Below are positions 29,892-41,569 of a stretch of DNA of 64,000 nucleotides, piece after piece (positions within the stretch are counted from its first letter, which is position 1; each line of letters opens with the position of its first letter). Both the position numbers and the translations under genes were made by a program. Below the pieces are notes generated by a model that worked only from the letters and a program-made list of their open reading frames with translations, did not search any database and had not been told where the DNA came from. Location: the NCBI RefSeq assembly GCF_002811245.1, contig NZ_NIVQ01000015.1, forward strand, positions 1 through 64,000, read 5' to 3'. This DNA is from Vibrio salilacus (lineage in GTDB: Bacteria; Pseudomonadota; Gammaproteobacteria; Enterobacterales; Vibrionaceae).

Positions 29892-30683
29892 ATGACAGAT
29901 AACAAATTGACACCATTAGTGATCAAATTAGGCGGTGCTGCACTGTCGTGTACTGAGACGTTAAGCCAGGTATTTGGTGCGATTGCCAACTATCAGCAGC
30001 AAGCTCAGCGACGAATTGTGATCGTCCACGGTGGCGGTTATCTGGTGGACGATCTGATGGCTCAATTGCAGCTGAAAACGGTCAAGAAACAAGGCTTGCG
30101 TGTCACGCCTTATGATCAAATTCCTGTTATCGCAGGGGCCTTGGCAGGCACAGCCAACAAAATACTGCAAGGTCAGGCGATCAAAAACGGCCTTAATGCG
30201 GTCGGCTTGAGTCTTGCTGATGGTGGTTTATGCCAGGTTGAAGAGTTGAATCCTGAGCTTGGTGCGGTTGGCAAAGCAACGCCAGGTGATTGTGCAGTTT
30301 TGCAAGCGGTGCTAGACACTGGCGCACTGCCGATCATTAGCTCTATCGGACTCACGTCACAAGGACAGATGATGAATGTGAATGCTGACCAAGCGGCTGT
30401 CGCAGTTGCTGGCGCATTGGATGCAGAGTTGGTTCTGCTCTCTGATGTCAGTGGCGTATTGGACGGTAAAGGGCATTTGATCAAAAGCCTTGATGAGAAG
30501 CAGGCGCAAAGCTTGATTACTGGCCATGTCATTACTGACGGCATGATAGTCAAAGTGAACGCGGCACTCGAAGCGGCTAACGATTTAGGTCGACCTATTG
30601 AAGTGGCGACTTGGCGTTACCCAGACAAGCTGGTTGACCTGTTCGCAGGGAAAAGCATTGGAACCCAGTTTCTACCTAAGTAG
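29892..30683 (+). CDS. argB: Acetylglutamate kinase
   Basis: 263 residues, amino-acid-kinase fold. It phosphorylates N-acetylglutamate with ATP. KLGGAAL near the N-terminus and VHGGG near 50 form the phosphate-binding glycine loops, and the C-terminal [13 protein letters not shown] is typical. The start at [15 protein letters not shown] is preferred to the ORF's upstream codons because AAGGAACAAGTG precedes it and the longer version would overlap argC. Confidence 0.96.
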   Translation: MTDNKLTPLVIKLGGAALSCTETLSQVFGAIANYQQQAQRRIVIVHGGGYLVDDLMAQLQLKTVKKQGLRVTPYDQIPVIAGALAGTANKILQGQAIKNGLNAVGLSLADGGLCQVEELNPELGAVGKATPGDCAVLQAVLDTGALPIISSIGLTSQGQMMNVNADQAAVAVAGALDAELVLLSDVSGVLDGKGHLIKSLDEKQAQSLITGHVITDGMIVKVNAALEAANDLGRPIEVATWRYPDKLVDLFAGKSIGTQFLPK

Positions 30684-30800
30684 TGAATACTAACTAACGA
30701 ATACAGAGTCAGCGCCAACGCGTTGATTCCAACAAACAGACATTAGCAGTAACCCGTGACACTGACCGCCAAGCGCAGCGCCGGGAATTGGAGAAAGAAA

Positions 30801-32015
30801 ATGAGCAAAGTTCGAGTAAATAAAGTAGTTGTCGCATACTCTGGCGGTCTGGATACATCAGTGATTATTCCATGGCTAAAAGAGAATTATGATTGTGAAG
30901 TGGTGGCATTTGTTGCTGATGTTGGTCAAGGTGCGGAAGAGTTAGAAGGTATCGAAGCTAAAGCGAAAGCGTCAGGGGCATCAGAGTGTTACATTGCTGA
31001 TCTTAAAGAAGAAATGGTTGCAGACTATATCTATCCAACGCTTAAAACTGGCGCTTACTACGAAGGCAAATACTTACTAGGCACTTCAATGGCGCGTCCA
31101 ATTATTGCCAAAGCGCAGGTTGAAGTGGCACGCCAAGTTGGTGCTGATGCGTTGTGTCACGGTTGTACCGGTAAAGGTAATGACCAAGTACGTTTTGAAG
31201 GTGCTTTTGCGGCATTGGCTCCTGATCTACATGTGATTGCACCTTGGCGTGAGTGGGACTTGGTAAGTCGTGAAGAGTGCTTGGGTTACCTTGCTGAACG
31301 TAATATTCCATGCAGTGCCTCACTGACTAAAATTTACTCGCGTGATGCCAACGCATGGCACATTTCCACTGAAGGTGGTGTGCTTGAACAGACATGGAAC
31401 GCACCGAACGAAGATTGCTGGGCTTGGACAGTTGATCCAGAGCAAGCCCCTAACCAAGCTGAATACGTCACTTTGAAAGTGGAAAAAGGTGAAGTGATTG
31501 GTGTTGATGGTGAGGCGATGACGCCATACAACGCCTTGGTTTACCTCAATGAAAAAGGTGCCAAGCACGGTATTGGACGTATCGATATCGTTGAAAACCG
31601 TTTGGTCGGCATGAAGTCTCGTGGTTGTTACGAAACTCCGGGCGGCACTATCATGATGGAAGCTCTGCGTGCCGTCGAGCAGCTCGTGCTGGATAAAACG
31701 GCATTTGAGTTCCGCGAAGAGCTTGGCGTTAAAGCGTCTCACCTTGTTTATGATGGTCGCTGGTTCACCCCATTGTGTAAGTCTATCCTTGCTGCCTCAG
31801 AAGAGTTAGCTCAGGACGTTAATGGTGAAGTGGTAGTGAAATTATATAAAGGCCAAGCAACGGTGACGCAGAAACGTTCAGACAACAGCCTGTACTGCGA
31901 ACAATTTGCAACCTTTGGTGAAGATGAAGTATATGACCAGAGTCATGCAGAAGGCTTTATCCGCCTGTACTCATTATCCAGCCGTATTCGTGCCTTAAAT
32001 AACTTGAAAAAATAA
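30801..32015 (+). CDS. argG: Argininosuccinate synthase
   Basis: 404 residues. It condenses citrulline and aspartate with ATP. The ATP pyrophosphatase P-loop [10 protein letters not shown] is at residues 12-21, and the [13 protein letters not shown] motif follows near 115. GGAG lies 9-10 nt before the ATG. The 117-nt gap after argB contains no clear terminator, so read-through from argCB is likely. Confidence 0.97.
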   Translation: MSKVRVNKVVVAYSGGLDTSVIIPWLKENYDCEVVAFVADVGQGAEELEGIEAKAKASGASECYIADLKEEMVADYIYPTLKTGAYYEGKYLLGTSMARPIIAKAQVEVARQVGADALCHGCTGKGNDQVRFEGAFAALAPDLHVIAPWREWDLVSREECLGYLAERNIPCSASLTKIYSRDANAWHISTEGGVLEQTWNAPNEDCWAWTVDPEQAPNQAEYVTLKVEKGEVIGVDGEAMTPYNALVYLNEKGAKHGIGRIDIVENRLVGMKSRGCYETPGGTIMMEALRAVEQLVLDKTAFEFREELGVKASHLVYDGRWFTPLCKSILAASEELAQDVNGEVVVKLYKGQATVTQKRSDNSLYCEQFATFGEDEVYDQSHAEGFIRLYSLSSRIRALNNLKK

Positions 32016-32040
32016 CGCCTAATTAGCCCGTTTACTGAAA

Positions 32041-32066
32041 AGCCCAGTTGATACTCAAGTGGGCTT
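32041..32066 (+). terminator. argG terminator
   Basis: An 11-bp stem with one mismatch, arms starting AGCCCA (32041) and ending TGGGCT, followed by T6. It implies that argH is transcribed mainly from its own promoter. Confidence 0.82.
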
Positions 32067-32107
32067 TTTTCTATTTTTGTTCATCGTTATTTATAACAAA
32101 GACCTGT

Positions 32108-32146
32108 CGTGAATAAATATGTAGAAATAATGAATTTATACTTTAT
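32108..32146. promoter_or_regulatory. Paired ARG boxes upstream of argH
   Basis: Two 18-bp boxes (32108-32125 and 32129-32146), each with a perfect TGAAT left half and AT-rich centre, are separated by exactly 3 bp, the spacing of classical ArgR operators. The right halves are degenerate (ATGTA, ACTTT). They lie between the argG terminator and argH. Confidence 0.7.
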
Positions 32147-32241
32147 TTTTGTTCGGTTTTGCCGTAAGTTTGAACCATCATAAAATACTGAATTCGATTC
32201 AGAGTTAATTAGAGCAATATGACACCTCGCATTCATCGTGA

Positions 32242-34140
<1,899 letters not shown>

Positions 34141-34259
34141 CTGGTTGAATAGTAAAGTAACGAATAAAAGATCAAAAAAGATCGATTATTTTGGGAACTA
34201 TTGAGAAAAAGCTCGGTCTATTAAAGTACCACTGCTTTTTCTTAGAAGAATCTAAGAAG

Positions 34260-34295
34260 GCCCCAAACCATATATTGGCTTTGGGGCTTTTTTTA
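34260..34295. terminator. Terminator after argH, also facing the DUF3624-like gene
   Basis: An 8-bp stem (34260-34267 with 34280-34287), 12-nt loop, followed by T8. It lies 119 nt past argH and 38 nt past the convergent minus-strand gene. Confidence 0.82.
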
Positions 34296-34325
34296 TGCCT
34301 GTAATTCAATGTGTTGGATATTTTT

Positions 34326-34577
34326 TTACTTTCCGTTACGCCGCCGCCAAGGCAAGATGACAAAACGCATCCACAGGTGCAAAAACAGTAATCCATTGAA
34401 GGCGAATCCGGCAAAGATCAATGCAATTGACTCAATTGTCTCAGGGTTGTCGCGACACCACGCCCACCAAACGATCCAGCAGACGACGGATAAGACTGTC
34501 AGTTGATTCATACAGCGTTGGCAGCGGCCAATTTTGTTCCAAAACCAAGCGCTATTTTTACACGGTTTACATGTCAT
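34326..34577 (-). CDS. Small membrane protein, probably DUF3624 family
   Basis: 83 residues. Two CxxC pairs at the N-terminus (CKPC, CQRC) suggest a small zinc- or redox-binding head. Two hydrophobic segments follow (about 26-42 and 51-70), then a basic C-terminus (RRRNGK). I recognise this as the DUF3624 family found almost only in vibrios; no function is known. It is convergent with argH and divergent from the RidA-like gene. The start has only a weak ribosome site. Confidence 0.72.
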   Translation of the reverse strand: MTCKPCKNSAWFWNKIGRCQRCMNQLTVLSVVCWIVWWAWCRDNPETIESIALIFAGFAFNGLLFLHLWMRFVILPWRRRNGK

Positions 34578-34642
34578 GGCTGTGACTAATTAGGTAACAT
34601 TACTGGTCATAGCATATCCCAACTAACCGAAAAGTGATAAAA

Positions 34643-34990
34643 ATGATCGAACGCCAACAAACCAAGCCGCGTATGAGCCGCATCGTAAAACATAACGGAA
34701 CGATTTATCTTTGTGGTCAAGTGTGTGCAGATGCAAGTCAAGGGATTACTGAGCAGACGCAAACAATGTTAGACAAAGTCGAGGAGTTGCTACTTGAAGC
34801 CGGAAGCGACAAGCAGCATATGCTTTCAGCGACGATTTATCTAAAAGATATGCAAGACTTCCAAGCAATGAACGCCGTTTGGGATGCATGGGTACCTGAG
34901 GGCTATGCCCCCGCTAGGGCGTGTGTAACCGCCGATATGGCCCGCGAGGCTCTGCTGGTGGAGATTTCAGTGATAGCCGCACAAAAATAA
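34643..34990 (+). CDS. RidA/YjgF-family protein, YoaB-like subgroup
   Basis: 115 residues. RidA proteins are small trimeric proteins, some of which hydrolyse reactive enamine/imine intermediates of PLP enzymes. The family core is visible ([47 protein letters not shown]). The arginine in APARACV aligns with the substrate-binding arginine of RidA. It is more similar to E. coli YoaB than to RidA itself, so deaminase activity is not assured. A GTG 9 nt upstream is an alternative start. Confidence 0.88.
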   Translation: MIERQQTKPRMSRIVKHNGTIYLCGQVCADASQGITEQTQTMLDKVEELLLEAGSDKQHMLSATIYLKDMQDFQAMNAVWDAWVPEGYAPARACVTADMAREALLVEISVIAAQK

Positions 34991-35006
34991 TCGCGGCGCA
35001 GTAATA

Positions 35007-35043
35007 AAGTAGGCCCCTTCTTGTTGACGAGAGGAGCCTACTT
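35007..35043. terminator. Convergent hairpin between the RidA-like gene and prx
   Basis: Arms AAGTAGGC...CCT and AGG...GCCTACTT pair over about 11 bp with a bulge. T-runs are weak on both sides, so termination efficiency is uncertain. Confidence 0.6.
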
Positions 35044-35056
35044 ATCATTATGCTGG

Positions 35057-35785
35057 TTAACCGAGGAAAGCTTCTAGCTCTTCGCTACCGCCGATGTGTT
35101 TACCACCGATAAACACTTGTGGTACGGTTGAGCGACCAGAGATCGCACGCAAGCTAATGGTGGTGGCGTCTTTACCTAACACCACTTCTTCATATTGAAG
35201 GCCGTGGTCAATCAAGTTTTGTTTCGCCTTGGCGCAGAATGAGCAGCCAGGTTTGGTGAACACAGTGATAGACTCTTGGGTTTTATAATTTGGCGCGATG
35301 TAGTTGAGCATGGTGTCAGCATCTGACACTTTGAACGGGTCGCCAGGCTCATTTGGTTCGATAAACATCTTTTCTACCACGTCATTTTTGACCAACATGC
35401 TGTAGCGCCATGAACGCTTGCCAAAGCCTAAGTCATTTTTATCAACCAGCATGCCCATACCATCAGTAAATTCACCATTACCATCAGGAATGAAGGTTAT
35501 ATTGTCGGCTTCTTGGTCTTGTTTCCAAGCATTCATCACGAAAGTGTCGTTGACCGAGACACACAAAATAGCATCAACACCGTGCTCTTTGAACACTGGG
35601 AATAGCTCGTTATAGCGTGGTAAATGGCTTGATGAACACGTTGGTGTAAAGGCTCCCGGTAAACTAAATACGATAACAGTTTTATCTTTAAACAACTCGT
35701 CGGTGGTGACGTTAACCCAAGCATCCCCTTGACGAGTTGGGAAAGTAACTTGTGGAATACTCTGACCTTCTTTTGATACAAACAT
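35057..35785 (-). CDS. Peroxiredoxin-glutaredoxin hybrid (Prx5-Grx)
   Basis: 242 residues. Residues 1 to about 165 are a Prx5-type peroxiredoxin with the peroxidatic cysteine in GAFTPTCS (C50). Residues about 172-242 are a glutaredoxin with active site CSFC, followed by the [10 protein letters not shown] segment and GG motif. The Grx domain lets glutathione reduce the peroxidase directly, as in the Haemophilus hybrid enzyme. It is divergent from oxyR across a 165-bp gap with OxyR-like half sites, so peroxide induction is expected. AAGGAAA precedes the ATG. Confidence 0.95.
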   Translation of the reverse strand: MFVSKEGQSIPQVTFPTRQGDAWVNVTTDELFKDKTVIVFSLPGAFTPTCSSSHLPRYNELFPVFKEHGVDAILCVSVNDTFVMNAWKQDQEADNITFIPDGNGEFTDGMGMLVDKNDLGFGKRSWRYSMLVKNDVVEKMFIEPNEPGDPFKVSDADTMLNYIAPNYKTQESITVFTKPGCSFCAKAKQNLIDHGLQYEEVVLGKDATTISLRAISGRSTVPQVFIGGKHIGGSEELEAFLG

Positions 35786-35882
35786 AGTTGTTTCCTTTTA
35801 TTTCTAGTGAGTTGCTAACGAGTGTTTCCAGAGCCGTTATTGTACTCTGTTTCGATGTGGTTATTATTAAAGAATCTCTTTG

Positions 35883-35928
35883 ATAGTTACAATCGTTTGA
35901 TGTTATGGTTTTAATAGGTTTTTTCTAT
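35883..35928. promoter_or_regulatory. Candidate OxyR half-sites in the prx/oxyR gap
   Basis: ATAG-N7-CTAT at 35914-35928 matches the OxyR half-site. ATAG-N7-CGTT at 35883-35897 is a poorer copy. The two starts are 31 bp apart instead of the usual 22, so cooperative binding to just this pair is not assured. The better copy ends 22 bp before the oxyR start, a position suited to autorepression. Confidence 0.5.
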
Positions 35929-35950
35929 CTAAGTTAGAGGTGGGGCGAGA

Positions 35951-36850
35951 ATGAATATCCGCGACTTTGAATACTTGGTTGCGCTGGCTGAGCACAAGCA
36001 CTTTCGCAAAGCGGCAGAAGCGTGTTTTGTTAGCCAACCGACACTAAGTGGTCAAATTAGAAAATTAGAAGATGAGATTGGGACCGCTTTGCTTGAGCGC
36101 AGTAGCCGCCGAGTGTTATTTACTAACTCTGGCCTACAATTGGTCGATCAAGCCAAACGTGTGCTCTCTGAAGTTAAAACGTTTAAAGATATGGCCAGTG
36201 GTCAGGTGGGGGAAATGGTTGGCCCACTGCATATTGGTTTTATTCCTACGGTGGGACCTTATCTATTGCCAAGAATTGTGCCGATGCTTAAACAACGTTT
36301 TCCTGATCTTGAGCTCTATCTACATGAAGCGCAAACGCAGCAGTTAGTGCGTCAGTTGGAAGACGGTAAGCTTGATTGTTTAGTGTTGGCCTCTGTCGTT
36401 GAAACTGCATCATTCAAAGAGATAGAGGTATACAACGAGCCACTGAGCATTGCTGTTCCTAGTGATCATGAGTGGGCGAGTCTTGATCAGGTCGATATGC
36501 TCGATTTAAATGGCCGCACGGTGTTAGCGCTTGGTGATGGTCACTGTTTACGTGATCAGGCGTTGGGTTTTTGTTTTGCGGCGGGCGCTAAAGATGATGA
36601 ACGATTTAAAGCGACCAGTTTAGAAACACTGCGCAATATGGTTGCCGCTGGAGCGGGGATCACCTTGCTTCCAGAATTGTCATTACCTAAAGAGAAACAA
36701 AAAGATGGCGTTTGCTACGTGAAGGCGGTTAACCCAGTACCATCGCGCAGTATTGTGTTGGCTTATCGCCCCGGTTCACCGTTACGTGCCCGTTTTGAGC
36801 AGTTAGCGGCGGCAATCAAAACGCATTTAAGCCCAGAGCTTGAGAGTTAA
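35951..36850 (+). CDS. oxyR: Hydrogen-peroxide sensor and regulator OxyR
   Basis: 299 residues, LysR family. The N-terminal helix-turn-helix spans about residues 18-37 (FRKAAEACFVSQPTLSGQIR). The two redox cysteines fall at exactly 199 and 208 in the segment GHCLRDQALGFC, the numbering of E. coli OxyR, so disulfide sensing of peroxide should work. AGAGGTGGGG lies upstream. It sits head-to-head with the Prx-Grx gene, its likely target. Confidence 0.97.
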   Translation: MNIRDFEYLVALAEHKHFRKAAEACFVSQPTLSGQIRKLEDEIGTALLERSSRRVLFTNSGLQLVDQAKRVLSEVKTFKDMASGQVGEMVGPLHIGFIPTVGPYLLPRIVPMLKQRFPDLELYLHEAQTQQLVRQLEDGKLDCLVLASVVETASFKEIEVYNEPLSIAVPSDHEWASLDQVDMLDLNGRTVLALGDGHCLRDQALGFCFAAGAKDDERFKATSLETLRNMVAAGAGITLLPELSLPKEKQKDGVCYVKAVNPVPSRSIVLAYRPGSPLRARFEQLAAAIKTHLSPELES

Positions 36851-36857
36851 AACAAAA

Positions 36858-36883
36858 AGAGGTTGATGTCATCATCAACCTCT
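36858..36883. terminator. Convergent terminator between oxyR and mrcA
   Basis: An 11-bp perfect stem (36858-36868 with 36873-36883), 4-nt loop, T6 on the plus strand and A5 on the other side. Confidence 0.9.
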
Positions 36884-36892
36884 TTTTTATGC

Positions 36893-39409
36893 CTAGAACA
36901 GCTCTTCACCACCATCCGAAGAGGTGTAGATGCTGTTGGTCATTTCACTTTTGACGAATTCAGTGGGCTCGGTACCCTCTAAGAAGTACTCAAACATAGA
37001 GCTTGAGTCAAACTTATTGGTTAACAAGCCTGATTCCCGATCAATACGTACGCGGATAATATTATCAGGAATGGTTTTATCTCGTTCTGGTATGCCATCA
37101 AGGGCGATACGCATGAAGTCGACCCAAGCGGGTTGCGCCGTTTTTGCACCAGCCTCAGCTCCTGAGATTTGACCATTATCTAAGTTAGGGTTGGGTTTGG
37201 ACCGTCCGAGTTTACGGTTATGGTCGTCAAAACCAACCCAAGCAACCGCGACCATTCCTGGTCCGTATCCGTTATACCACGCGTCTTTTGAATCATTGGT
37301 TGTACCAGTTTTTCCGCCGATATCGCGACGTTTCAATGGCTGAGCACGCCAGCCTGTACCGTTCCAACCTGTGCCTTCACGCCAGTTGCCACCACCCCAA
37401 ATATTGCTGTACATCATCTCGCGAACTAAAAAAGCGGTCTGCTCAGTGATCACTTGCGGTGCGTAGTTCGGTTGTTCGCTATTAAGGTCGACATCTTGTT
37501 CGGCAAATTCGTTGCTCGCTTGAGGACCTTGTTCACAGTCATGCTGGCATATGGTTTTTGGTGAGGCTTCAAACACCAAGTCACCAAAAGGGTCTTCTAT
37601 TTTATTGATATAGAAAGGTTCAACATAGTAACCGCCGTTAGCGAACACAGAATAACCTTGAGCCATTTTCATGGGCGTTAAACTTCCCGCTCCTAATGCG
37701 ATGGTCTCTGAACGAGGCAGTTGGTCGATATCAAAACCAAAGCGTGTGAGGTATTCACGGGTTGGATCCAAACCAACTTCACGTAGCACACGAACTGCCA
37801 TCACATTCTTTGACTGGGCAAGACCAATACGTAAGCGAGTAGGGCCGACATAAGTCGGTGGTGAATTCTTTGGACGCCATGCCGTACCCTGGCTTTTATC
37901 CCATTGATTAATCGGTGCATCATTGATCAGCGTGGCCAGGGTTAAGCCTTTATCGATGGCTGCTGAGTAAATGAATGGTTTGATACTTGAACCGACTTGG
38001 CGAACGGACTGAGTCGCACGGTTAAATTTGTTATGGATAAAGTTAAAGCCGCCAACCAACGATAGAACCGCGCCATTTTCAGGGTTCATCGCAATAAAAG
38101 CAGTGTTAGCATTCGGCACTTGACTAAGATGCCAAGCGTGACCTGGCTGCTCGTCGTCTGAATCGACTTCAACTTGACGCACCCAGATTTGCTCACCACT
38201 GTTGAGCACCTCTTTGGCGCTAGTTGGCGCTTTACCTTGACGGTCATCGGTGAGGAATTTTCGTGCCCACTTAATTCCATCCCAGTCGAGAGTTTGTTGG
38301 CCTTGATCTTTAACCCAGACCGTCGCTCGTCTGTCTTGTACATCAATAACAATGGCCGGTGTCAATTGACCGTAGGTCGGTACGTTGTCTAGGGCTTGTT
38401 TGATTTTTTCGCCATCAAAAGGGGCTTGATTTGCCGACCACAACACCTTCTCTGCGCCGCGATAACCGTGGCGTTGATCGTAAGTCAACAGATTATTGAT
38501 AGCAGATTCATTGGCCGCTGCCTGAAGTTTTGAATCAACCGTCGTATAGATACTCATGCCCGAGGTGTAAGCGTCTTCGCCATAGCGTTCGACCATCCAA
38601 GCGCGTGCTAGCTCGGCGACATAAGGCGCGCTTAACTCAATTTCAGCAACGTGATAGCGAGCAACAATAGGTTCATCTCGTGCTTGTTCATATTCCTGTT
38701 GAGTAATGTATTTTTCGTCGAACATTCGGCGCAAAACTACGTTACGGCGGTTGGTTGCGCGCTCAAGTGAATATATCGGGTTCATAGTGGAAGGGGCTTT
38801 TGGCATGCCTGCTAACGTCGCCAGTTCGCTAAGCGTTAAGTCTTGAAGATCTTTACCAAAGTAGGTTTGGGCGGCTGCGCCAAAGCCATACGAACGGTAG
38901 CCAAGGAAGATTTTATTGACGTAGAGCTCCATGATTTCTTGTTTGCTGAGCAGCTGTTCGATATGGATAGCAATAAAAATTTCTTTGATTTTACGCATGA
39001 TCTTCTTTTCATTCGATAGGAAGAAGTTGCGAGCCAATTGCTGAGTAATGGTACTGGCGCCCTGCTTCGCTGAACCCGATAGTGCAACCACTACCGCTGC
39101 CCGCGTAATACCAATCGGGTCTATCCCTGGGTGATCGTAAAAGCGACTATCCTCGGTCGCGATCAAGGCTTCAGTTAGGTGGAGGGGAATATCATCGTAG
39201 GCGACTGGGATACGACGCTTTTCGCCAAACTGAGAGATCAGCTTGCCGTCTTGGCTAAACACCTGCATTGGCGTTTGCAGTTGCACGTCTTTAAGAGTCG
39301 CTACATCAGGTAGCTCTGGTTTGACATAAAAATAGAAGCCGAAGATGGTACCGACTCCAAGAATTATGCAAATCAATGTGAATAAGAACAGTCGCTTTAT
39401 GAACTTCAC
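36893..39409 (-). CDS. mrcA: Penicillin-binding protein 1A
   Basis: 838 residues. It is a bifunctional inner-membrane peptidoglycan synthase. It has a short N-terminal membrane anchor (about residues 6-28). The glycosyltransferase GT51 domain follows (EDSRFYDHPGID near 88, GASTITQQLARN near 118). Then come an OB-like insert and a transpeptidase domain with the active serine in VGSSIKPF near 470 and KTGTT near 690. It is divergent from pilM, as in many gammaproteobacteria. No other catalytic motif is missing. Confidence 0.96.
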   Translation of the reverse strand: MKFIKRLFLFTLICIILGVGTIFGFYFYVKPELPDVATLKDVQLQTPMQVFSQDGKLISQFGEKRRIPVAYDDIPLHLTEALIATEDSRFYDHPGIDPIGITRAAVVVALSGSAKQGASTITQQLARNFFLSNEKKIMRKIKEIFIAIHIEQLLSKQEIMELYVNKIFLGYRSYGFGAAAQTYFGKDLQDLTLSELATLAGMPKAPSTMNPIYSLERATNRRNVVLRRMFDEKYITQQEYEQARDEPIVARYHVAEIELSAPYVAELARAWMVERYGEDAYTSGMSIYTTVDSKLQAAANESAINNLLTYDQRHGYRGAEKVLWSANQAPFDGEKIKQALDNVPTYGQLTPAIVIDVQDRRATVWVKDQGQQTLDWDGIKWARKFLTDDRQGKAPTSAKEVLNSGEQIWVRQVEVDSDDEQPGHAWHLSQVPNANTAFIAMNPENGAVLSLVGGFNFIHNKFNRATQSVRQVGSSIKPFIYSAAIDKGLTLATLINDAPINQWDKSQGTAWRPKNSPPTYVGPTRLRIGLAQSKNVMAVRVLREVGLDPTREYLTRFGFDIDQLPRSETIALGAGSLTPMKMAQGYSVFANGGYYVEPFYINKIEDPFGDLVFEASPKTICQHDCEQGPQASNEFAEQDVDLNSEQPNYAPQVITEQTAFLVREMMYSNIWGGGNWREGTGWNGTGWRAQPLKRRDIGGKTGTTNDSKDAWYNGYGPGMVAVAWVGFDDHNRKLGRSKPNPNLDNGQISGAEAGAKTAQPAWVDFMRIALDGIPERDKTIPDNIIRVRIDRESGLLTNKFDSSSMFEYFLEGTEPTEFVKSEMTNSIYTSSDGGEELF

Positions 39410-39538
39410 CGGATATTCCCTGATTAATGAGGTTAACTGTATGCAAACCCTTGTACTTTAGGCCAAAAGTTTTCGCCCACTGGTTTAAGTGCGTTTGCGC
39501 GCATTTTTAACCAATGAGCATAGTACGGAGCCAGCTAA

Positions 39539-40486
39539 ATGGGTATTTCATTGGTTACAGGCCTAGATATCGGCCGCCACAGTATCAAAGCGGTAGTGAT
39601 AAAGCCATCCAAGGATGCGTTTGCGCTTGTGGCTTATCGCACCTTGCCCATTGAAGTGGGCATTCTCGCTGATAACCACAGGTTAAATTATCAGAAAATT
39701 GTAAAGAAACTCAAAGAACTAAGGAAGTCTTTACCATTATTTAGTCACAAAGTGGCATTTGCGATACCTGATAATCAAGTAATAACTAAAGCATTACAGA
39801 TAGATAGCGAGTTTAGTCGCGCCGAACGAGAGCTAGCGATATATCAGACTTTTGCCAGCCAATGTGCATTCGCTGCGGATCAACTGTGTCTTGATTACTC
39901 GGTTAGCGATCATGTTACACCGCAAGGTGGCGTGCATTATCGAGTTCATGCGGCGAAGAAGGCGCCTTTGCTCGAATTGAGTAATGCCATTGCTCAGGCC
40001 AATTTTAAACCAATTGTTGCTGATGTGGCTAGCTATGCGCTCAATCAATGCTGGCATCAAGTGGCGCAATCTCAGCACGCTTACGACTGGTTGTTAGTCG
40101 ATATCGCTGTGACGCAGTGCCACTTTTCGATTGGGCTTCCAAGTGGAGAGGTTTACGCCAAGTCTTGGCGTTTAGAGGCCCAGCTTAATGATGGGCAAAA
40201 AGTGGTTAACTCACTGCGTGAGACATTGCGCAGCGCTATGCAGCGACTCACTTCTTTGCACCAAATTGAGGTTAAGGGTATTTGGCTTAGCAGCGAGACA
40301 GGCAACTGTCCCGATTTAGCGGCCAAGCTGAGCGATGAGCTTGGGATTAAGGTTGAGCCATTTAATCCCTTGGGGCTGTTTCAACATCTAAGCACCAATG
40401 ATGCAAGTAACGGTTATGCATTGGCAGTAGGATTAGCGCTTCGCGCCAGTCAGTGGCAGGAGCGTCACCATGCCCGAGTCGATTAA
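39539..40486 (+). CDS. pilM: Type IV pilus inner-membrane platform protein PilM
   Basis: 315 residues, actin-like ATPase fold. The phosphate-1 motif VTGLDIGRHSIKAVV is at residues 6-20. Cytoplasmic PilM binds the short N-terminal tail of PilN and links the pilus machinery to the cytoplasm. It is slightly shorter than V. cholerae PilM as I remember it. GGAG lies 8-9 nt before the ATG. It overlaps pilN by 17 nt, and the five pil genes form one tight operon used for DNA-uptake pili. Confidence 0.92.
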   Translation: MGISLVTGLDIGRHSIKAVVIKPSKDAFALVAYRTLPIEVGILADNHRLNYQKIVKKLKELRKSLPLFSHKVAFAIPDNQVITKALQIDSEFSRAERELAIYQTFASQCAFAADQLCLDYSVSDHVTPQGGVHYRVHAAKKAPLLELSNAIAQANFKPIVADVASYALNQCWHQVAQSQHAYDWLLVDIAVTQCHFSIGLPSGEVYAKSWRLEAQLNDGQKVVNSLRETLRSAMQRLTSLHQIEVKGIWLSSETGNCPDLAAKLSDELGIKVEPFNPLGLFQHLSTNDASNGYALAVGLALRASQWQERHHARVD

Positions 40487-41015
40487 TTTACTTCCTTGGC
40501 GCCAGCAACTCATTACCCGTCATCAACGTCGTTTTTCTCTGGTGTTCGTCATGGCAGCATTGATGGCGGTGGGTATTCAATGGCTGATTGCTGAGTACCT
40601 TGAGCGCCACACTCAACGGTTACAACACGGCAATCAGCAGTTAACTGCGCAAGTCACTCTGTTAGACCAACAACTGACTGTCGCTATTGAGCGTCAAACG
40701 GCGGCCCAGTTGCAGTACGCCCATTCTAAGCAGCAAGCGCAGTTTACGGGTAAGCGCACTCAAGCCGCTCGGTTAATGCGTCGTGTCGCCGAATTCGTTC
40801 CTGCCGACCTTCATCTTGAATCGCTCAGTCTACGCGGAGAAAGTGTCACGATGACGGGCAATACGGTGCGGCACGGCCCACTAACGGAGTTGTTACTGCG
40901 CCTCACTTCAGCGCAAGATATTGAGCAAGTTCAACTCCATTCAGTAGCAGATGAGCAAGCCATGCAGCGATTTGCGATCTCTTTTGTTTTACTCAACAGC
41001 GTTGTTAGGCGATGA
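40470..41015 (+). CDS. pilN: Type IV pilus assembly protein PilN
   Basis: 181 residues. The N-terminal INLLPWR motif (residues 5-11) is the conserved PilM-binding tail. One membrane helix follows (about 23-40), then a coiled-coil stretch (rich in Gln, 45-100) and a small periplasmic domain. It heterodimerises with PilO. It overlaps pilM by 17 nt and pilO by 4 nt (ATGA). Confidence 0.92.
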   Translation: MPESINLLPWRQQLITRHQRRFSLVFVMAALMAVGIQWLIAEYLERHTQRLQHGNQQLTAQVTLLDQQLTVAIERQTAAQLQYAHSKQQAQFTGKRTQAARLMRRVAEFVPADLHLESLSLRGESVTMTGNTVRHGPLTELLLRLTSAQDIEQVQLHSVADEQAMQRFAISFVLLNSVVRR

Positions 41016-41569
41016 ATATTGAATTTGAGTCGTTGGTTGCATGGCCGATTGGGCGGCAGCTAAGGTTTATCGTGGTCGTTATGTTAGCGATTAATACGCC
41101 CATCGCTTGGTTATGGCATTTGCCGCAATACCAACAGTTCATTGCGGCGAAAGATAGTGAGCACAATCTTACTCTCGCGGCGGAGCATAAACAGGCACGA
41201 TTGTTGGTGCTTGCACGGGCAGAGACCAGTGAGAAAAATGCCAGTCAATTACTTACACCGGCTTCAGCGCTGAGCGTGTCACACTTTTCGATAACCATTG
41301 CTGAGCTCAATCAGATCGCGCAGCGCTATCAACTTAGCGTTGAGGAGCTTGAGTTGGCCGCAAATCCGGCCAGGGATGGCGTTGAACTTAGGCTGCTGGG
41401 TCGTTACCACGATATTAGGGCGTTTTGCCAAACAGTGGCAGAGCGCTTTCCCTTATTGCGTTTGGATAATGCTGAGTGGCTACGGCGAGGTGACATTAAT
41501 GGGCAAATCAGCTTTAGCGCTCAGGCGTTGTTTTATCAGGCTCATGTGACGGTGACAGCCAATGACTAG
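41012..41569 (+). CDS. pilO: Type IV pilus assembly protein PilO (HofO-like)
   Basis: 185 residues with a membrane helix near 15-37 and a periplasmic region. Sequence identity to typical PilO is hard to see; the call rests on size, topology and position. The conserved-looking segment LRLLGRYHDIRAFCQTVAERFP fits the PilO ferredoxin-like domain. It overlaps pilP by 8 nt. Confidence 0.8.
   Translation: MNIEFESLVAWPIGRQLRFIVVVMLAINTPIAWLWHLPQYQQFIAAKDSEHNLTLAAEHKQARLLVLARAETSEKNASQLLTPASALSVSHFSITIAELNQIAQRYQLSVEELELAANPARDGVELRLLGRYHDIRAFCQTVAERFPLLRLDNAEWLRRGDINGQISFSAQALFYQAHVTVTAND

Noticed and set aside
31320..31742. 140-codon minus-strand frame inside argG
   Set aside because: Antisense shadow; argG motifs are intact on the plus strand.
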